A stretch of DNA of 64,000 nucleotides from Macrophomina tecta (lineage: Eukaryota; Ascomycota; Dothideomycetes; Botryosphaeriales; Botryosphaeriaceae), in contig JAKSGN010000037.1 in NCBI GenBank assembly GCA_024180945.1, forward strand, positions 1,555,501 through 1,619,500, given 5' to 3'. The position numbers and the translations under genes are program-made. Shown here piece after piece: positions 63,501 through 64,000 of the stretch; the stretch's first letter is position 1, and every line of letters begins with the position of its first letter. The notes under the pieces were generated by a model. The model made no database searches, had not been told where the DNA came from, and worked only from the letters and a program-made list of their open reading frames with translations.

Positions 63501-64000
63501 GAATGGCGACCTCTCCTCCGGTAATGTCTTTTGCTGTGGTAACAATGCCCTTCACACCTAATGTACGAGACGGAAAAGGATGCTCCCTTTGGTTGGAATC
63601 CTCCAAGGGACCGTGGATGCTGAAGTGAGTGCGCAGATCACGGCTCCCAAGAACGTCGAGGTTGATCAGCATGATGTCAGAGTCCAAGACGGAGCTGTCC
63701 TGAAACTTGTGTTGTTCAACGTCCCATTCGAAGCCTTCGTAGCTCATCATCGCCACCTCGGTCACATTCACCCAATCCACGTTTGGATCGTCGGTATCTC
63801 CAGCAGATGTTGTACTGCAATCATCCTCATCGTCGTCGGCGAGTATATCGATAATCGCATGGGCAGTGGTTAGGCCGTATATGCCTTCTCCGACTGCGAG
63901 TGGACCTCCCACGACTGATTTGGACTTACACAGGGTTTCACCGTCTCGGAAAACAGTTACACGCAGTGTGAGTCCACAAAAGGAAGCTCCTTGCTCCGGC
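60547..64000 (-). CDS. Trypsin-like domain plus long ankyrin-repeat array, 5' partial, with a TAG near its end
   Basis: The gene enters from the right edge. Exon 63390 to beyond 64000 carries a chymotrypsin-like core with a catalytic-His-type GLTTAHA motif and an aspartate-rich segment. A 48-nt intron (63342-63389, GTAAGT...CTTAG) leads in frame to GCSGAWVVD, a serine-nucleophile-type motif, and EPYALMLGMPKILSEIE. An ankyrin array follows: 23 units of 33 residues (NALQAASAGGHEKIVQILV-like), near-identical, three of them with a 4-residue insertion. A TAG at 60804-60802 replaces CAG inside repeat 23; the same frame continues through two more repeats to a natural TAG at 60549-60547. A protease-like N terminus on ankyrin repeats resembles fungal NLR-like or heterokaryon-incompatibility proteins that lack the NTPase. 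Whether the 829-codon form ending at 60802 is made is unknown. Confidence 0.83.
60804..63110 (-). repeat. Ankyrin-coding tandem repeat array, 99-bp units
   Basis: About 23 units of 99 bp (three of 111 bp) are nearly identical in DNA as well as protein sequence. This indicates recent expansion or gene conversion. The reverse strand stays open over long stretches as a by-product. Confidence 0.92.
61698..63107 (-). repeat. 705-bp higher-order duplication in the ankyrin array
   Basis: 61698-62402 and 62403-63107 match as seven-repeat blocks (7 x 99 + 12 bp). The first several hundred bases show almost no difference, with more divergence toward the end of the block. Confidence 0.8.

Noticed and set aside
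1..64000. tRNA genes, rRNA and CRISPR arrays
   Set aside because: Several GTTCGAA-like strings were checked (for example near 7001, 17168 and 29252), but none sits in a cloverleaf context. No rRNA-like or spacer-repeat array was seen.

Overview
The window is nuclear DNA of a filamentous ascomycete (Pezizomycotina). The evidence is short introns (about 44-95 nt, GTRNGT...CTRAY...YAG), Zn2Cys6 and ATF-type bZIP regulators, Tad1-like LINEs, a Ty3/gypsy chromovirus, a Fot1/pogo element, Tc1/mariner and several hAT elements, and small lineage-specific genes. It looks like a transposon-rich accessory compartment. The species cannot be named from the sequence.

Layout. 1-5.06 kb: a Tad1-like LINE on the minus strand; ORF2 runs off the left edge and ORF1 carries one in-frame stop. 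6.2-10.1 kb: two transcription-factor genes, a bZIP (-) and a four-exon Zn2Cys6 protein (+). 11.37-19.10 kb: a complete, apparently intact Ty3/gypsy chromovirus with identical 445-bp LTRs, gag, a -1 frameshift signal and pol ending in a chromodomain. An antisense two-exon gene for a Zn2Cys6/coiled-coil protein lies near its 3' end. 19.10-20.9 kb: an intact Fot1/pogo element abutting the 3' LTR. 22.0-23.3 kb: a lineage-specific coiled-coil gene. 23.7-29.25 kb: a nest of hAT1 (truncated), hAT2 (nearly complete) and a Tc1-like fragment.

30.6-38.9 kb is an island of six host-type genes without named function, most with clear introns. 38.9-43.06 kb is nearly featureless. It is followed by a small gene, a Tc1/mariner with two nonsense codons (43.76-45.10 kb), a DUF7924-like gene broken by a one-base deletion (45.87-47.57 kb), a small gene and hAT3 (48.27-51.34 kb). 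51.37-56.74 kb holds a dynamin-like GTPase pseudogene split by hAT4 (exact 8-bp target duplication) that also has an earlier in-frame TGA. 57.8-60.0 kb is a decayed LINE. 60.5-64.0 kb is a trypsin-like/ankyrin-repeat gene with at least 23 near-identical repeats, a 705-bp higher-order duplication and a CAG-to-TAG stop; it runs off the right edge.

The most unusual item is the antisense spliced gene inside the chromovirus. A putative DNA-binding protein is read against pol, with its start codon only about 100 bp from the 3' LTR. Many broken genes here carry nonsense codons explained by C-to-T or G-to-A changes, as expected from repeat-induced point mutation, while the chromovirus and Fot1/pogo ORFs are undamaged. 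I read this as a mix of old mutated and recent intact elements.
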